22,193 bases of DNA, from NCBI GenBank assembly GCA_036725605.1, contig DAIMDW010000051.1, positions 1 to 22,193 of the forward strand. Reading direction: 5' to 3'. Positions 1 to 7,202 of this stretch are shown here, piece after piece. Every line of letters begins with the position of its first letter. Position 1 is the stretch's first letter. A program made the position numbers and the translations under genes. The notes beneath the pieces were generated by a model. That model was given only the letters and a program-made list of their open reading frames with translations. It was not told the DNA's origin and did no database searches. Source of the DNA: CALBTQ01 sp036725605 (GTDB lineage: Bacteria > Lernaellota > Lernaellaia > Lernaellales > Lernaellaceae).

Positions 1-220
1 CACGGTTATGCGTGGCGGCGACACCGATACCAATGCCGCTATCTGTGGCGCGCTTCTGGGTGCAGTGTATGGCCGCGAAGCCATTCCCGGGCAATGGGTC
101 GAATCCCTTCTAAATTGCCGACCAGTTGCGGGACATCCGCGAGTACGACGGCCGCGCCCGGAGTGTTTCTGGCCAGCTGATGCTTTGGAGTTAGGACAGA
201 GACTTGTCAGTTTGAAATAA
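1..220 (+). CDS. ADP-ribosylglycohydrolase (DraG family), 3' fragment
   Basis: This is the C-terminal end of a gene that begins before the window; the frame is open from base 2 to a TAA at 218-220. The visible residues include GGDTDTNAAICGALLG, the metal-binding GDTD signature of the DraG/ADP-ribosylglycohydrolase superfamily. An 'IPxxW' segment and the ending FWPADALELGQRLV are also typical of the family. Members hydrolyse ADP-ribose linkages on proteins or related substrates with two divalent metals in an all-helical fold, and the GDTD aspartates bind metal. The exact substrate cannot be read from the tail. It is on the same strand as the 744-6661 operon but is separated from it by a divergent gene, so it is probably an independent neighbour at the edge of the accessory region. 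Confidence 0.82.
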   Translation, partial: TVMRGGDTDTNAAICGALLGAVYGREAIPGQWVESLLNCRPVAGHPRVRRPRPECFWPADALELGQRLVSLK

Positions 221-309
221 GAATGCCGGTGAACCGAAAAAAAAATTTACACTGACTCTCCAGTAAATGAGCTTATGTAAATTAATTGCTCGGCTCTTAA
301 CTTATCCTA

Positions 310-323
310 GATGAGGACTCATC
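310..323. terminator. Short inverted repeat, possible terminator
   Basis: GATGAG and CTCATC are separated by two bases and lie just beyond the stop of the minus-strand gene ending at 328. It could end that gene's transcript, but there is no strong T-run on the minus strand, so the role is uncertain. The rest of 221-327 is AT-rich and shows nothing else that I can support. Confidence 0.25.
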
Positions 324-327
324 CCGT

Positions 328-588
328 TTACGAAATCGTGTACTCCCTCCACGGCACCGCCTCGATAGGCACATTGGCCATGAAGCGGGCGATGTCGTCG
401 CGCCCGTAGTAAGTCGGAACTCCTCGATGGTCCTGAGCCATGAGCACAACCGGAATTCCGCCGAAGACCTGAGTGAAAGACCGCCGGAGTCGGTCTCCTT
501 CAGTTCGATTCTGGATCACGTGAGGCTGGACGATGACCACACCGAAGGTTACCCCTTGCTCTTTGATTACCGCACCCTGAAACGTCAT
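328..588 (-). CDS. Conserved hypothetical protein, 86 aa
   Basis: Start chosen at the ATG at 588 because an AAAGGAG lies about eight bases upstream; a longer in-frame start at 666 would run through the promoter dyad and has no such site. The 86-residue product is small and soluble, with no signal peptide or membrane segment. It has a beta-rich front (GVTFGVVIVQPHVI), a central FGGIPVVLMAQD, then PTYYGRDDIARFMANVP and a basic/aromatic end (VPWREYTIS). I have an impression of similar small proteins in other proteobacterial genomes but cannot name a function. It diverges from the XRE-ImmA gene and shares its symmetrical promoter, so the two are probably co-regulated, and it may be an accessory or regulator of that operon. 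Confidence 0.68.
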   Translation of the reverse strand: MTFQGAVIKEQGVTFGVVIVQPHVIQNRTEGDRLRRSFTQVFGGIPVVLMAQDHRGVPTYYGRDDIARFMANVPIEAVPWREYTIS

Positions 589-658
589 GGAATTTACTCC
601 TTTTCGGGTTTCACAGGCACTCCGACCACCGGAAGCGACACGCACCCGATTCTTTGTT

Positions 659-730
659 GTTGACAAGATAAGAAAAAAAATCTATCTTGTCAACGTTGAC
701 TTTTCCTATACGGTGATTACTTTTGTCAAC
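659..730. promoter_or_regulatory. Two abutting 36-bp dyads: bidirectional promoter/operator
   Basis: Unit 1 (659-694) has perfect 12-base arms, GTTGACAAGATA and TATCTTGTCAAC, around 12 bases. Unit 2 (695-730) begins GTTGAC and ends GTCAAC with 24 bases between. The two units touch, making a 12-base palindrome GTCAACGTTGAC at 689-700. Unit 1 contains TTGACA (660-665), 17 bases, then TATCTT (683-688), a good sigma-70 promoter for the XRE operon. Because the arms are symmetric, the minus strand reads the same -35/-10 pair towards the 328-588 gene. The regular half-sites suggest an operator, most simply for the HTH protein encoded at 744. Confidence 0.7.
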
Positions 731-743
731 GGAGGAGGTGCAA

Positions 744-1946
744 ATGAATGGCGAGCGCATCCGGCAGATACGACTTGCAATGGGTCTTACCCTGGATGAT
801 CTCGTTGAGCGGATGGCGAAAACGGGAGTCACTATAACAAAGCAAGGTCTGTCAAATTATGAGAAAAACAAAAGAAATCCGCGCCCTCGTTTTCTTATTG
901 TATTGGCTCGTGCACTGGGAGTGACGCCCCAGAATTTAATGAGGGAGCCCGTAATCAGTGTTGAATGGGCTGCTTTTCGATGTCAAACCAGACTGGGCGA
1001 GCGTCAGAAGGAGGAAATTCAAGCTTCCGCCATTTTAGCTGCGGAAAAGCAAGCTTACCTTCAGTCCATCATTTCACCTAAAATCGATTCCGTCTTACCA
1101 TCAAAAAAACCAGTGGAAAATGCAGAAGCAGCTGAAAAAGCTGCTTACGAACTTCGACAATTCTGGAACCTTGGGTACGACCCGATAGAAAGCCTGACGC
1201 GAACAGTCGAGGACCACAATGGAATTGTTGCTGAATATCCAGCACCAGATACTCGATTTGACGGTCTTTCCGGCTGGGTGAACGGCTCGATCCCCCTGAT
1301 TGTTGTGAATTCAAATGTGCCAGATGACAGACGCCGTTTCGATTTGGCACACGAACTCGGCCATCTTGTGATGGATTGCAACGGGATGCCACCAAAAGAA
1401 AGCGAAAAAATGGCCCATCGATTTGCTGGCGCCTTACTCGCACCTGAGACGGCCGTTCGAGAAGAACTGGGTGATTCTCGAAAAAACATCTGGCCAGATG
1501 AGCTTGGTCTCCTAAAACAAAAATATGGCCTTAGTATGCAAGCCTGGCTATTCCGAGCATTGGACCTAGAAATCATTTCTCAGAGCTTGTTTGTAAGAAT
1601 GCGCATTGAATTCAATCGGCGTGGTTGGAATAGGACCGAACCCGTTAGATATGAGGGAGACGAGAAGCCCACGCGCCTTCGTCAGATGACACTGCGTGCA
1701 ATTGCGGAAGGGATTATTTCAGCCGAAAAAGCCGAAGATCTTTGTCCTGGATGCGTGAAGGAAGAGGGGGCGTTGGGCACATTTGACCAGCCACTTAGTA
1801 CCTCTCCAACCGAACTGATGCGGCTACCTTTGCAAAAGCGCCGAGAGCTTCTGGCCGAATCCGCGCTTAAGGCCGAAAACGAATATGCGACGAATAGTGA
1901 ACTTACTGATTTCGATGCTTTCTCAGAGGATGATTTAAATGAGTAA
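744..1946 (+). CDS. XRE-family regulator fused to ImmA/IrrE-type metallopeptidase
   Basis: A 400-residue protein. The ATG at 744 is preferred over an upstream in-frame start at 723 because GGAGGAGG sits just ahead of it. Residues 1-65 form an XRE helix-turn-helix (GLTLDDLVERMA, then ITKQGLSNYEKNKRNP). Residues about 120-260 form a COG2856/ImmA-like zinc peptidase domain with HELGH at 203-207 and a downstream EKMAHRFAGALL segment supplying the third ligand. The acidic C-terminal tail, about 100 residues, is less conserved. In this family the peptidase often senses a signal and cleaves a repressor, or the fusion acts as antitoxin/regulator. It overlaps the PemK-like gene by eight bases, so the two are translationally coupled. 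It is the likely autoregulator of the dyads at 659-730. Confidence 0.9.
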   Translation: MNGERIRQIRLAMGLTLDDLVERMAKTGVTITKQGLSNYEKNKRNPRPRFLIVLARALGVTPQNLMREPVISVEWAAFRCQTRLGERQKEEIQASAILAAEKQAYLQSIISPKIDSVLPSKKPVENAEAAEKAAYELRQFWNLGYDPIESLTRTVEDHNGIVAEYPAPDTRFDGLSGWVNGSIPLIVVNSNVPDDRRRFDLAHELGHLVMDCNGMPPKESEKMAHRFAGALLAPETAVREELGDSRKNIWPDELGLLKQKYGLSMQAWLFRALDLEIISQSLFVRMRIEFNRRGWNRTEPVRYEGDEKPTRLRQMTLRAIAEGIISAEKAEDLCPGCVKEEGALGTFDQPLSTSPTELMRLPLQKRRELLAESALKAENEYATNSELTDFDAFSEDDLNE

Positions 1947-2334
1947 TGCTTCCATCGAGCCGCAACGAGGAGAGGTATGGCTTGTCCGCTTTGATCCCGC
2001 TATTGGATCCGAATTTCAAAAAACCCGTCCAGCGGTTGTGGTTAACGAGGACCAGATCGGTCGTTTGAACATGAGGATCGTGGTCCCAATTACAAATTGG
2101 AAAGAAGAATTTTCAGGCTTTCTTTGGGTTGTAGGGATAAAACCAACGGCGCTAAATGGCCTATCAAAAATCTCGGGAGCAGATTCATCGCAAGTAAAAT
2201 CAGTTTCAATAAAGCGTTTTGAAAAGAAGCTCGGAACACTTTCAACCGCTGATTTGAAGGAAATCATTACAGGCGTTGTACTTTGCATTGGTTATGACTG
2301 CCCAATCTGCGAAAACAATATGGGAAATGGGTGA
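1939..2334 (+). CDS. PemK/MazF-family toxin-like protein
   Basis: A 131-residue protein resembling the PemK/MazF fold. Near the N terminus are RGEVWLVRFDPAIGSEFQKTRPAVVV and IVVPITNW, and near the C terminus are SGADSSQVKSVSIKRF and the LSTADLKEI helix. MazF-type proteins are usually sequence-specific mRNA endoribonucleases that dimerise and are neutralised by a partner antitoxin. The quoted basic and proline residues around KTRP fit the active face, and the length is slightly above the usual 105-120 residues. Its ATG lies inside the end of the XRE-ImmA gene, with GAGGA about eight bases upstream, so production is coupled to that possible antitoxin. No AbrB or RHH antitoxin gene is present. 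Whether it is an active RNase or a structural component of the larger operon is open. Confidence 0.85.
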   Translation: MSNASIEPQRGEVWLVRFDPAIGSEFQKTRPAVVVNEDQIGRLNMRIVVPITNWKEEFSGFLWVVGIKPTALNGLSKISGADSSQVKSVSIKRFEKKLGTLSTADLKEIITGVVLCIGYDCPICENNMGNG

Positions 2335-2340
2335 AGTAAA

Positions 2341-3684
2341 ATGGCATATGACCTGACCAAATTCAACCTTGGCATTCTGAAGATTCAAGGAGATATGGAA
2401 CGATTGAACAGAGCACTATCTCCTACTGTTCTAAGACTGCACGAAGATATGGAGCGGTGGAATAAAACCTTATCTCCTACTGTTCTAAGACTGCACGAAG
2501 ATATGGAGCGGTGGAATAAAACCTTATCCCCTGCTGTTCTAAAACTGCATGAAGATATGGAGCGGTGGAATAAAACCTTATCCCCTGCCGCTCTCAAGCT
2601 TCATGAAGATATGGAACGGTGGAGCAAGGCACTCCGACCTGCCTATTTGTCCATTGCTGAACAAATGGGAAGGGCGGTTGAATTAAGGGATTCCTTGCGG
2701 ACAATTGGTGGATTCTATGCACAGGAAGCTCTTGGGGCTCAAAGTGCATTGTCGAAACTATTCTCTCAGGTCCAAGCAGATTCCAGCTGGGTTACTGGTC
2801 TTAAAGCGGCTCATCAATCTTGGATCGAGCAATATAAGGGGATCGCACAAAGTATTGATATAGCGAGAACCGCTCTTTCGCCTTCCATCGAACGTATGGC
2901 GATTCAGGCTAGTGAGGCCGCTCGCCTGTTTCAAAACCTCCGATACGATTATATTGAAAATTTTTCAAAGCAGCTGGCCCCTCGTTTGTCGGACTTTCAT
3001 AGTTACAGTCTTCGCTTTGCATCACGATACAACGATTTCGCTCAGTCATTTCAAACCCCTTCGACTTATTTGACAGTTCCTGAGAGGCCAATGCAGGATG
3101 TAAGTAGAGACCTCGTTCTTGCGACCCGAGCAATCTCGGTAGCAATTCCATATGAAGAAGAGGACAGCGAGGAGATTAGTAATGTCTTTGTCGAAATCGA
3201 AGAGAGTTTGACGCAAGATGTTTCGTTTTGCGAGTCCCTACTTTCACGAGTCGATCCTTCATTGCCCCGTTTATACATGGGTGCCCGAGAGGCGCTTTAT
3301 AGTTCAAAATTTGATCGTGCGCGGCATGTTCTGTCCTCGCTAAGAGAATTGTGGTCACATTTGCTTCGGATGCTCGCTCCCGATCAGCTTGTGGTGCCGT
3401 GGGTTGCGGGAAAGAACGAGTTGCTCCATGAAGGCCGACCAACGCGGAGGGCGAGGATTCTTTTCCTGTCTCGAGGAATTGACTTTGATCCGCTGTCTGA
3501 AATGCTAGTTGCTGACACCCAAGCATTGATAAAGATGTTGGACTTTTTCAATAGAGTTCATGAATTAAATCCTGATCTTACAGAAAAGCAACTTCAAGCT
3601 CTCGTTTTTCGAACCGAGTCTTGGTTGCTACTTATCCTCCGTCTTGCGGAGAGTAATATTCGAGATGGATTACTGAAAAACTAA
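2341..3684 (+). CDS. Repeat-containing hypothetical protein, possible pPIWI-associated-nuclease-like C terminus
   Basis: A 447-residue soluble protein starting six bases after the toxin gene with a GGTGAAG ribosome-binding site. Residues 11-100 are five tandem 18-residue units built on LHEDMERWNKTLSP, with a degenerate sixth following, and should form amphipathic helices. A long helical middle follows. Residues about 260-447 look like a separate domain (SLRELWSHLLRMLAP, GRPTRRARILFL, then helices with LTEKQLQALV). From memory, this end resembles the 'predicted pPIWI-associating nuclease' family seen in defence neighbourhoods, but I hold that loosely and see no confirmed catalytic set. It lies between a toxin-like protein and a helicase in one operon, so a sensor, adaptor or effector role in defence is plausible. 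No membrane segment is visible. Confidence 0.82.
   Translation: MAYDLTKFNLGILKIQGDMERLNRALSPTVLRLHEDMERWNKTLSPTVLRLHEDMERWNKTLSPAVLKLHEDMERWNKTLSPAALKLHEDMERWSKALRPAYLSIAEQMGRAVELRDSLRTIGGFYAQEALGAQSALSKLFSQVQADSSWVTGLKAAHQSWIEQYKGIAQSIDIARTALSPSIERMAIQASEAARLFQNLRYDYIENFSKQLAPRLSDFHSYSLRFASRYNDFAQSFQTPSTYLTVPERPMQDVSRDLVLATRAISVAIPYEEEDSEEISNVFVEIEESLTQDVSFCESLLSRVDPSLPRLYMGAREALYSSKFDRARHVLSSLRELWSHLLRMLAPDQLVVPWVAGKNELLHEGRPTRRARILFLSRGIDFDPLSEMLVADTQALIKMLDFFNRVHELNPDLTEKQLQALVFRTESWLLLILRLAESNIRDGLLKN
2371..2640 (+). repeat. Five 54-bp in-frame tandem repeats
   Basis: Five consecutive 54-base units encode the 18-residue repeats of the 2341 gene. The second (2425-2478) and third (2479-2532) differ at one base by my reading, while the outer units are more diverged. 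This pattern indicates recent unequal duplication in the centre. The unit is a multiple of three, so copy-number change would keep the frame and alter the length of the helical stalk. Confidence 0.93.
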
Positions 3685-3739
3685 ATGGTGATGTTTGAAA
3701 GATTTTTCTCAAGTTTCGGCAAAACAAGGGGTGATCCAG

Positions 3740-6661
3740 ATGAGCTACTTCGAAGAGCACTATCCTGATTTTAAATACCCTCTACAGAGTGCTACCAATC
3801 CTGGGTTTCGTCTTGCGCAACTTGGTGCCATTCATGCTGCGGCATCTCATTTCGTGACACGCTCTGATCCTGGCATTATTACAATGCCGACTGGCTCTGG
3901 GAAAACTGCTGTTCTTATATCAACAGCTTATATTTTACGTGCGAGCCGTGTTCTAATCATTACGCCAAGTAGGCTTGTTAGAGAGCAAATTGCTGAAGAA
4001 GTCCGAACGCTTGCCACATTGCGATTGGCAGGAGCTTTGGGGGATGAAATACCTGCTCCCCGTGTTTTCAGTGTAAAAAAAAGAATCACGAGTCTCACAG
4101 AGTGGGAATCATTGAAAGAATACGATGTCGTTGTGGGAACTGTACAAAGTATTAGCCCTGAATATGCGACAATTCCCGAACCACCCCCTGATCTTTTTGA
4201 CTTAGTTCTTGTCGATGAGGCACACCATAGTCCTGCACGAACTTGGCAAGCCGTCCTTGACAATTTCCGTCTAGCCAAGAGATTGCTTTTTACTGCGACA
4301 CCTTTCCGCCAAGATCAACGGGAGATTAAAGGGCGCTTCATATTCACCTATGATCTCAAAAAGGCTTTCGATGATGGTGTTTTTGGCGAGATCGCTTTTC
4401 AGGCGGTTGCTCCGGCCGAACTCGAAAACACAGATATCGCTATTGCTAAAGCAGCCGAACAACAATTATCAAGTGACCGTGAGCATGGATACCAGCATCA
4501 TTTGATGGTGCGAACCGATACTCGTAAACGAGCAAAAGAACTTTTAGAAATTTATAACGATCACACTTCACTAAGGCTAAGTGTGGTTACCGGCGACAAG
4601 TCTCTTAAATATGTAAAAAAAGTAGTTAAAAAACTCGATGACAACGATCTTGATGGGATTTTATGCGTCAATATGCTTGGAGAAGGATTTAATTTCCCAA
4701 GCCTAAAAATCGCGGCAATTCATTCTCCACATCGCTCCTTGGCAGTAACTCTTCAATTTATTGGTCGTTTTGCCAGAACGGGCGGGGCCAATCTTGGACC
4801 TGCTACTTTTCTTGCAATACCCTCAGAAATTGAGATTGAAGCCGAGCACCTTTACGACACCCGCGCTGTCTGGCAGGAGATGGTGCAGAATTTAAGCGCC
4901 ACACGAGTTACATATGAGGCAGAAACTCGAGAGGTTTTAGCGTCCTTTTCGCTGACGGATTTGGTTGTACAGGATTTGGCTGATCTGTCCCTTTATGTTC
5001 TCGAACCATATTATCACGTAAAAATATATCAGTTGGATCAGGCGATTGACATGGCCGATACTGTTGTTTTTCCAGATGCTCTTCAGGTTGTTTACAAGAG
5101 CGTGAGTCCAACGCACAATGCTTCAGTCTATATTACACGCGAGATTAGCTTGCCACGTTGGACTGTGGATGATCGGCTGTCAATGATTCAGCATGATCTT
5201 TTCATTTTCCATCAGGATATTGAAACAAAACTTCTTTTCATTTGCGCATCGCGTCGTTCTGCCGGGTTATACGAACAGCTCGTGTCTTCATTCGACGGCT
5301 CTCATCCACGACCTTTGCCTCTTTTTCGATTAAACCATGCACTCAACGAACTTGAAACACCAGAATTTTTTAATGTTGGAATGCGGAATCGTGTCGCTTC
5401 CAACACCACTGAATCTTATCGGATAATTACAGGATCAAATGCAGATAAGGCCATCCAAAAGAGTGATAGTCGTTTATACCATCGAGGTCACATTTTCGGA
5501 AGAGCAACCGAGGACGGTAATTATGTCACAATTGGACTGAGTAGCGCATCAAAGATATGGAGCAATAAAAGCACAAAGCTACCGGCTTTAATTTCTTGGT
5601 GCGGGAACCTTGCGCGGCGGATTTTTAGTGAGCAAACTCCAGTAACTGGATCTGGTTTAGATTTTCTTGACGTTGGTGAAGAAATAAATGAGTTGCCTCC
5701 AAATGTGATCGGAATAAGATGGCCACATAGTGTTTATATTAAACCTCCTATTGTTCGATTCGTTGTTGGTGATGTCGAGATGGCAGCGCAGCTTTTAGAT
5801 TTTGATTTATCTATTGATCTAACTGGTTCTGATAATAATACAATCCTCATAGTTCTTCGTCATGATACGGGCTTCGAATACAGGGCAACGTTCTCATTTG
5901 AAACAAATAGATTCTTTGAACCTTACAACGATACTCAGCCGGACGCGACCGTCGAGAGAGACCGCGAACAAGTACAGCTAATCGATTTTATCAATGGAGA
6001 AATGCCGCATTTCTACACGGCAGAACTGGGATTCATTGATGGAAACACCTTCTTGAAAACTCCTGAAGAAGGAGTGCCACCGTTAGAAATGCAGCAAATT
6101 GAAGAATGGAATTGGGCGACCGAAAATGTCGACATAAATTGTGAATATGGGGATGCAACTAATGGAAGGTTGTCAATTCATCAAAGCATCGAACAATTTC
6201 TTCGAAATTCAGATTGCTCCATTGTCTACTATGATCACGGAACAGGGGAAATTGCAGACTTCATCGCAATCACTCTGCGCAATGACGACCTCTTCGTTCA
6301 ATTATACCATTGTAAGTGCGCCTCGGGTCCTAATCCTGGGCATCGAGTTGAGGACATTTATGAAGTCGTTGGCCAAGCAATAAAATCAATAACTTGGGCG
6401 CTTAAGCAAAGAATATTGAGCCATATACGACGGCGCTTCACTCAAAATATTGGTGGACACCGGTTTGTAAAGGGAGATATGGATTTATTGGATCGTATTT
6501 TAGCTGAAGCAACACCAGCAAAAATCGATTATGAGATTGTCGCAGTACAACCCGGATTGAAGAAGAATGGACTTCCTCAAAGACTGGCCCATATACTATC
6601 AGCTGCGAGCGACTACTTAGCACGAGGGAACCTTCTTCCGCTTCGAATTATTAGTTCATAA
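3740..6661 (+). CDS. DEAD/DEAH-box (SF2) helicase with possible C-terminal nuclease-like domain
   Basis: A 973-residue protein from the ATG at 3740, which has AAGGGG upstream; a TTG at 3695 in the same frame would add 15 residues. SF2 motifs appear in order: LAQLGAIHA near residue 25, MPTGSGKT at 49-56 (Walker A), DEAHH at 159-163, TATP near 185, and GEGFNFPSLKIAAI plus QFIGRFAR near 320-355 (motifs V/VI). This architecture belongs to ATP-driven nucleic-acid translocases of the Type I restriction/DISARM-like group. The large middle is unrecognised. Near the end, D840 in a beta-strand-like stretch, then H857-C858-K859 and a helix RVEDIYEVVGQAIKS, resemble a PD-(D/E)xK core in which His replaces the usual acidic residue. 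It is the last gene of the operon with the toxin-like and repeat proteins, which suggests a DNA-targeting defence effector. Confidence 0.87.
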   Translation: MSYFEEHYPDFKYPLQSATNPGFRLAQLGAIHAAASHFVTRSDPGIITMPTGSGKTAVLISTAYILRASRVLIITPSRLVREQIAEEVRTLATLRLAGALGDEIPAPRVFSVKKRITSLTEWESLKEYDVVVGTVQSISPEYATIPEPPPDLFDLVLVDEAHHSPARTWQAVLDNFRLAKRLLFTATPFRQDQREIKGRFIFTYDLKKAFDDGVFGEIAFQAVAPAELENTDIAIAKAAEQQLSSDREHGYQHHLMVRTDTRKRAKELLEIYNDHTSLRLSVVTGDKSLKYVKKVVKKLDDNDLDGILCVNMLGEGFNFPSLKIAAIHSPHRSLAVTLQFIGRFARTGGANLGPATFLAIPSEIEIEAEHLYDTRAVWQEMVQNLSATRVTYEAETREVLASFSLTDLVVQDLADLSLYVLEPYYHVKIYQLDQAIDMADTVVFPDALQVVYKSVSPTHNASVYITREISLPRWTVDDRLSMIQHDLFIFHQDIETKLLFICASRRSAGLYEQLVSSFDGSHPRPLPLFRLNHALNELETPEFFNVGMRNRVASNTTESYRIITGSNADKAIQKSDSRLYHRGHIFGRATEDGNYVTIGLSSASKIWSNKSTKLPALISWCGNLARRIFSEQTPVTGSGLDFLDVGEEINELPPNVIGIRWPHSVYIKPPIVRFVVGDVEMAAQLLDFDLSIDLTGSDNNTILIVLRHDTGFEYRATFSFETNRFFEPYNDTQPDATVERDREQVQLIDFINGEMPHFYTAELGFIDGNTFLKTPEEGVPPLEMQQIEEWNWATENVDINCEYGDATNGRLSIHQSIEQFLRNSDCSIVYYDHGTGEIADFIAITLRNDDLFVQLYHCKCASGPNPGHRVEDIYEVVGQAIKSITWALKQRILSHIRRRFTQNIGGHRFVKGDMDLLDRILAEATPAKIDYEIVAVQPGLKKNGLPQRLAHILSAASDYLARGNLLPLRIISS

Positions 6662-6691
6662 TCTCCAAAGTAAAAAATATCGGAGAAAAAC

Positions 6692-6728
6692 ATTCCGATT
6701 TTCGGAATCGGATTCCGGAATCCGGAAT
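6692..6728. promoter_or_regulatory. Palindrome cluster, possible activator site or terminator
   Basis: ATTCCGA (6692-6698) pairs with TCGGAAT (6702-6708) across three bases. It is followed directly by the perfect 16-base palindrome CGGATTCCGGAATCCG (6709-6724) and another CGGAAT copy at 6723-6728. The cluster begins 30 bases after the helicase stop, so it could stop transcription, although no T-run follows. It also sits about 60-90 bases upstream of the sigma-54 promoter at 6782, a normal distance for an enhancer-binding-protein site. Confidence 0.5.
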
Positions 6729-6781
6729 AAACTGTAATACCCCAACGCCCTAACTACTCGAAAAATAAGCACTTCGATTTC

Positions 6782-6797
6782 CGGCACGCCCCTTGCT
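6782..6797 (+). promoter_or_regulatory. Sigma-54-type promoter (-24/-12)
   Basis: CGGCAC, five bases, then TTGCT matches the sigma-54 consensus TGGCAC-N5-TTGCW at all but the first base, with the invariant GG and GC separated by ten bases. Transcription would begin near 6808 and read right through the gene-poor interval. No well-formed gene lies on the plus strand downstream before the minus-strand phosphoesterase gene. Confidence 0.55.
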
Positions 6798-6807
6798 CAT
6801 ATCCTGG

Positions 6808-7060
6808 GCATGTGTTGCCTATTTTTTGCATGGACTGCTATCAGCCGAACCACGGGATTACCCGCCACACATCTCATTTGCAAACGTCCCGAAAAACACA
6901 TCAGACACAATCAAGACGTCCTAAGTGCACGATTTCACATGCGGTTCTGGTTTGTAATTTGCTGTACCTGTGAAGCGGTGGGATGCCTCACCGAGGAACA
7001 GCGACAGGGTTTTGCGCAGTGAGCATCCCCTTTAAGTAAGCGTAATCACGCTTGATTTTG
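6808..7060 (+). ncRNA. Possible sigma-54-driven structured RNA
   Basis: The region downstream of the 6782 promoter can form CGGTG/CACCG (6976-6993) or, instead, GGGATGC(C)TCA (6980-6990) with TGAGCATCCC (7020-7029). The stem AAGCGT/ACGCTT (7038-7053) and GATTTTG follow and may terminate transcription. The ends are my estimate from the promoter and this last hairpin. There is no family match that I recognise. Confidence 0.28.
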
Positions 7061-7102
7061 CACTTCTTTTTGATGTTGCGTGTACAACGCATGCCTAATT
7101 AA

Positions 7103-7120
7103 GCACATTTCCCAATGTGC
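7103..7120. terminator. Perfect 7-bp stem-loop, possible terminator
   Basis: GCACATT and AATGTGC flank the four bases TCCC. It lies about 80 bases past the stop of the minus-strand phosphoesterase gene and, on that strand, is followed by TTAATT. It may end the long minus-strand operon, but the U-tract is weak. Confidence 0.35.
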
Positions 7121-7202
7121 AGCTTCAAATAGCCTATAATGAGCTTGCCCCGAATGGTTCACATCAGCATATAAAATTTAATATCTCCACACGAGTTCCT
7201 TT

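Larger units (their letters stand above)
6662..7202. other. Gene-poor interval with palindromes, sigma-54 promoter and RNA hairpins
   Basis: I find no convincing protein gene in these 541 bases. The interval holds a palindrome cluster (6692-6728), a sigma-54-type promoter (6782-6797) reading rightwards, alternative hairpins around 6976-7030, a hairpin at 7038-7053 followed by GATTTTG, and a perfect stem at 7103-7120. A 70-codon open frame at 6810-7022 has no ribosome-binding site and a composition unlike its neighbours. The simplest reading is a regulated non-coding RNA or leader. Confidence 0.45.

Noticed and set aside
310..335. Minus-strand GATGAGTCC resembling part of a hammerhead ribozyme core
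   Set aside because: The matching GAAAC core and cleavage-site stem are absent; a simple inverted repeat explains the sequence.
6810..7022. 70-codon open frame downstream of the sigma-54 promoter
   Set aside because: No ribosome-binding site, the ATG would lie almost at the transcription start, and the cysteine/aromatic-rich composition is not protein-like. Kept only as part of a possible RNA.
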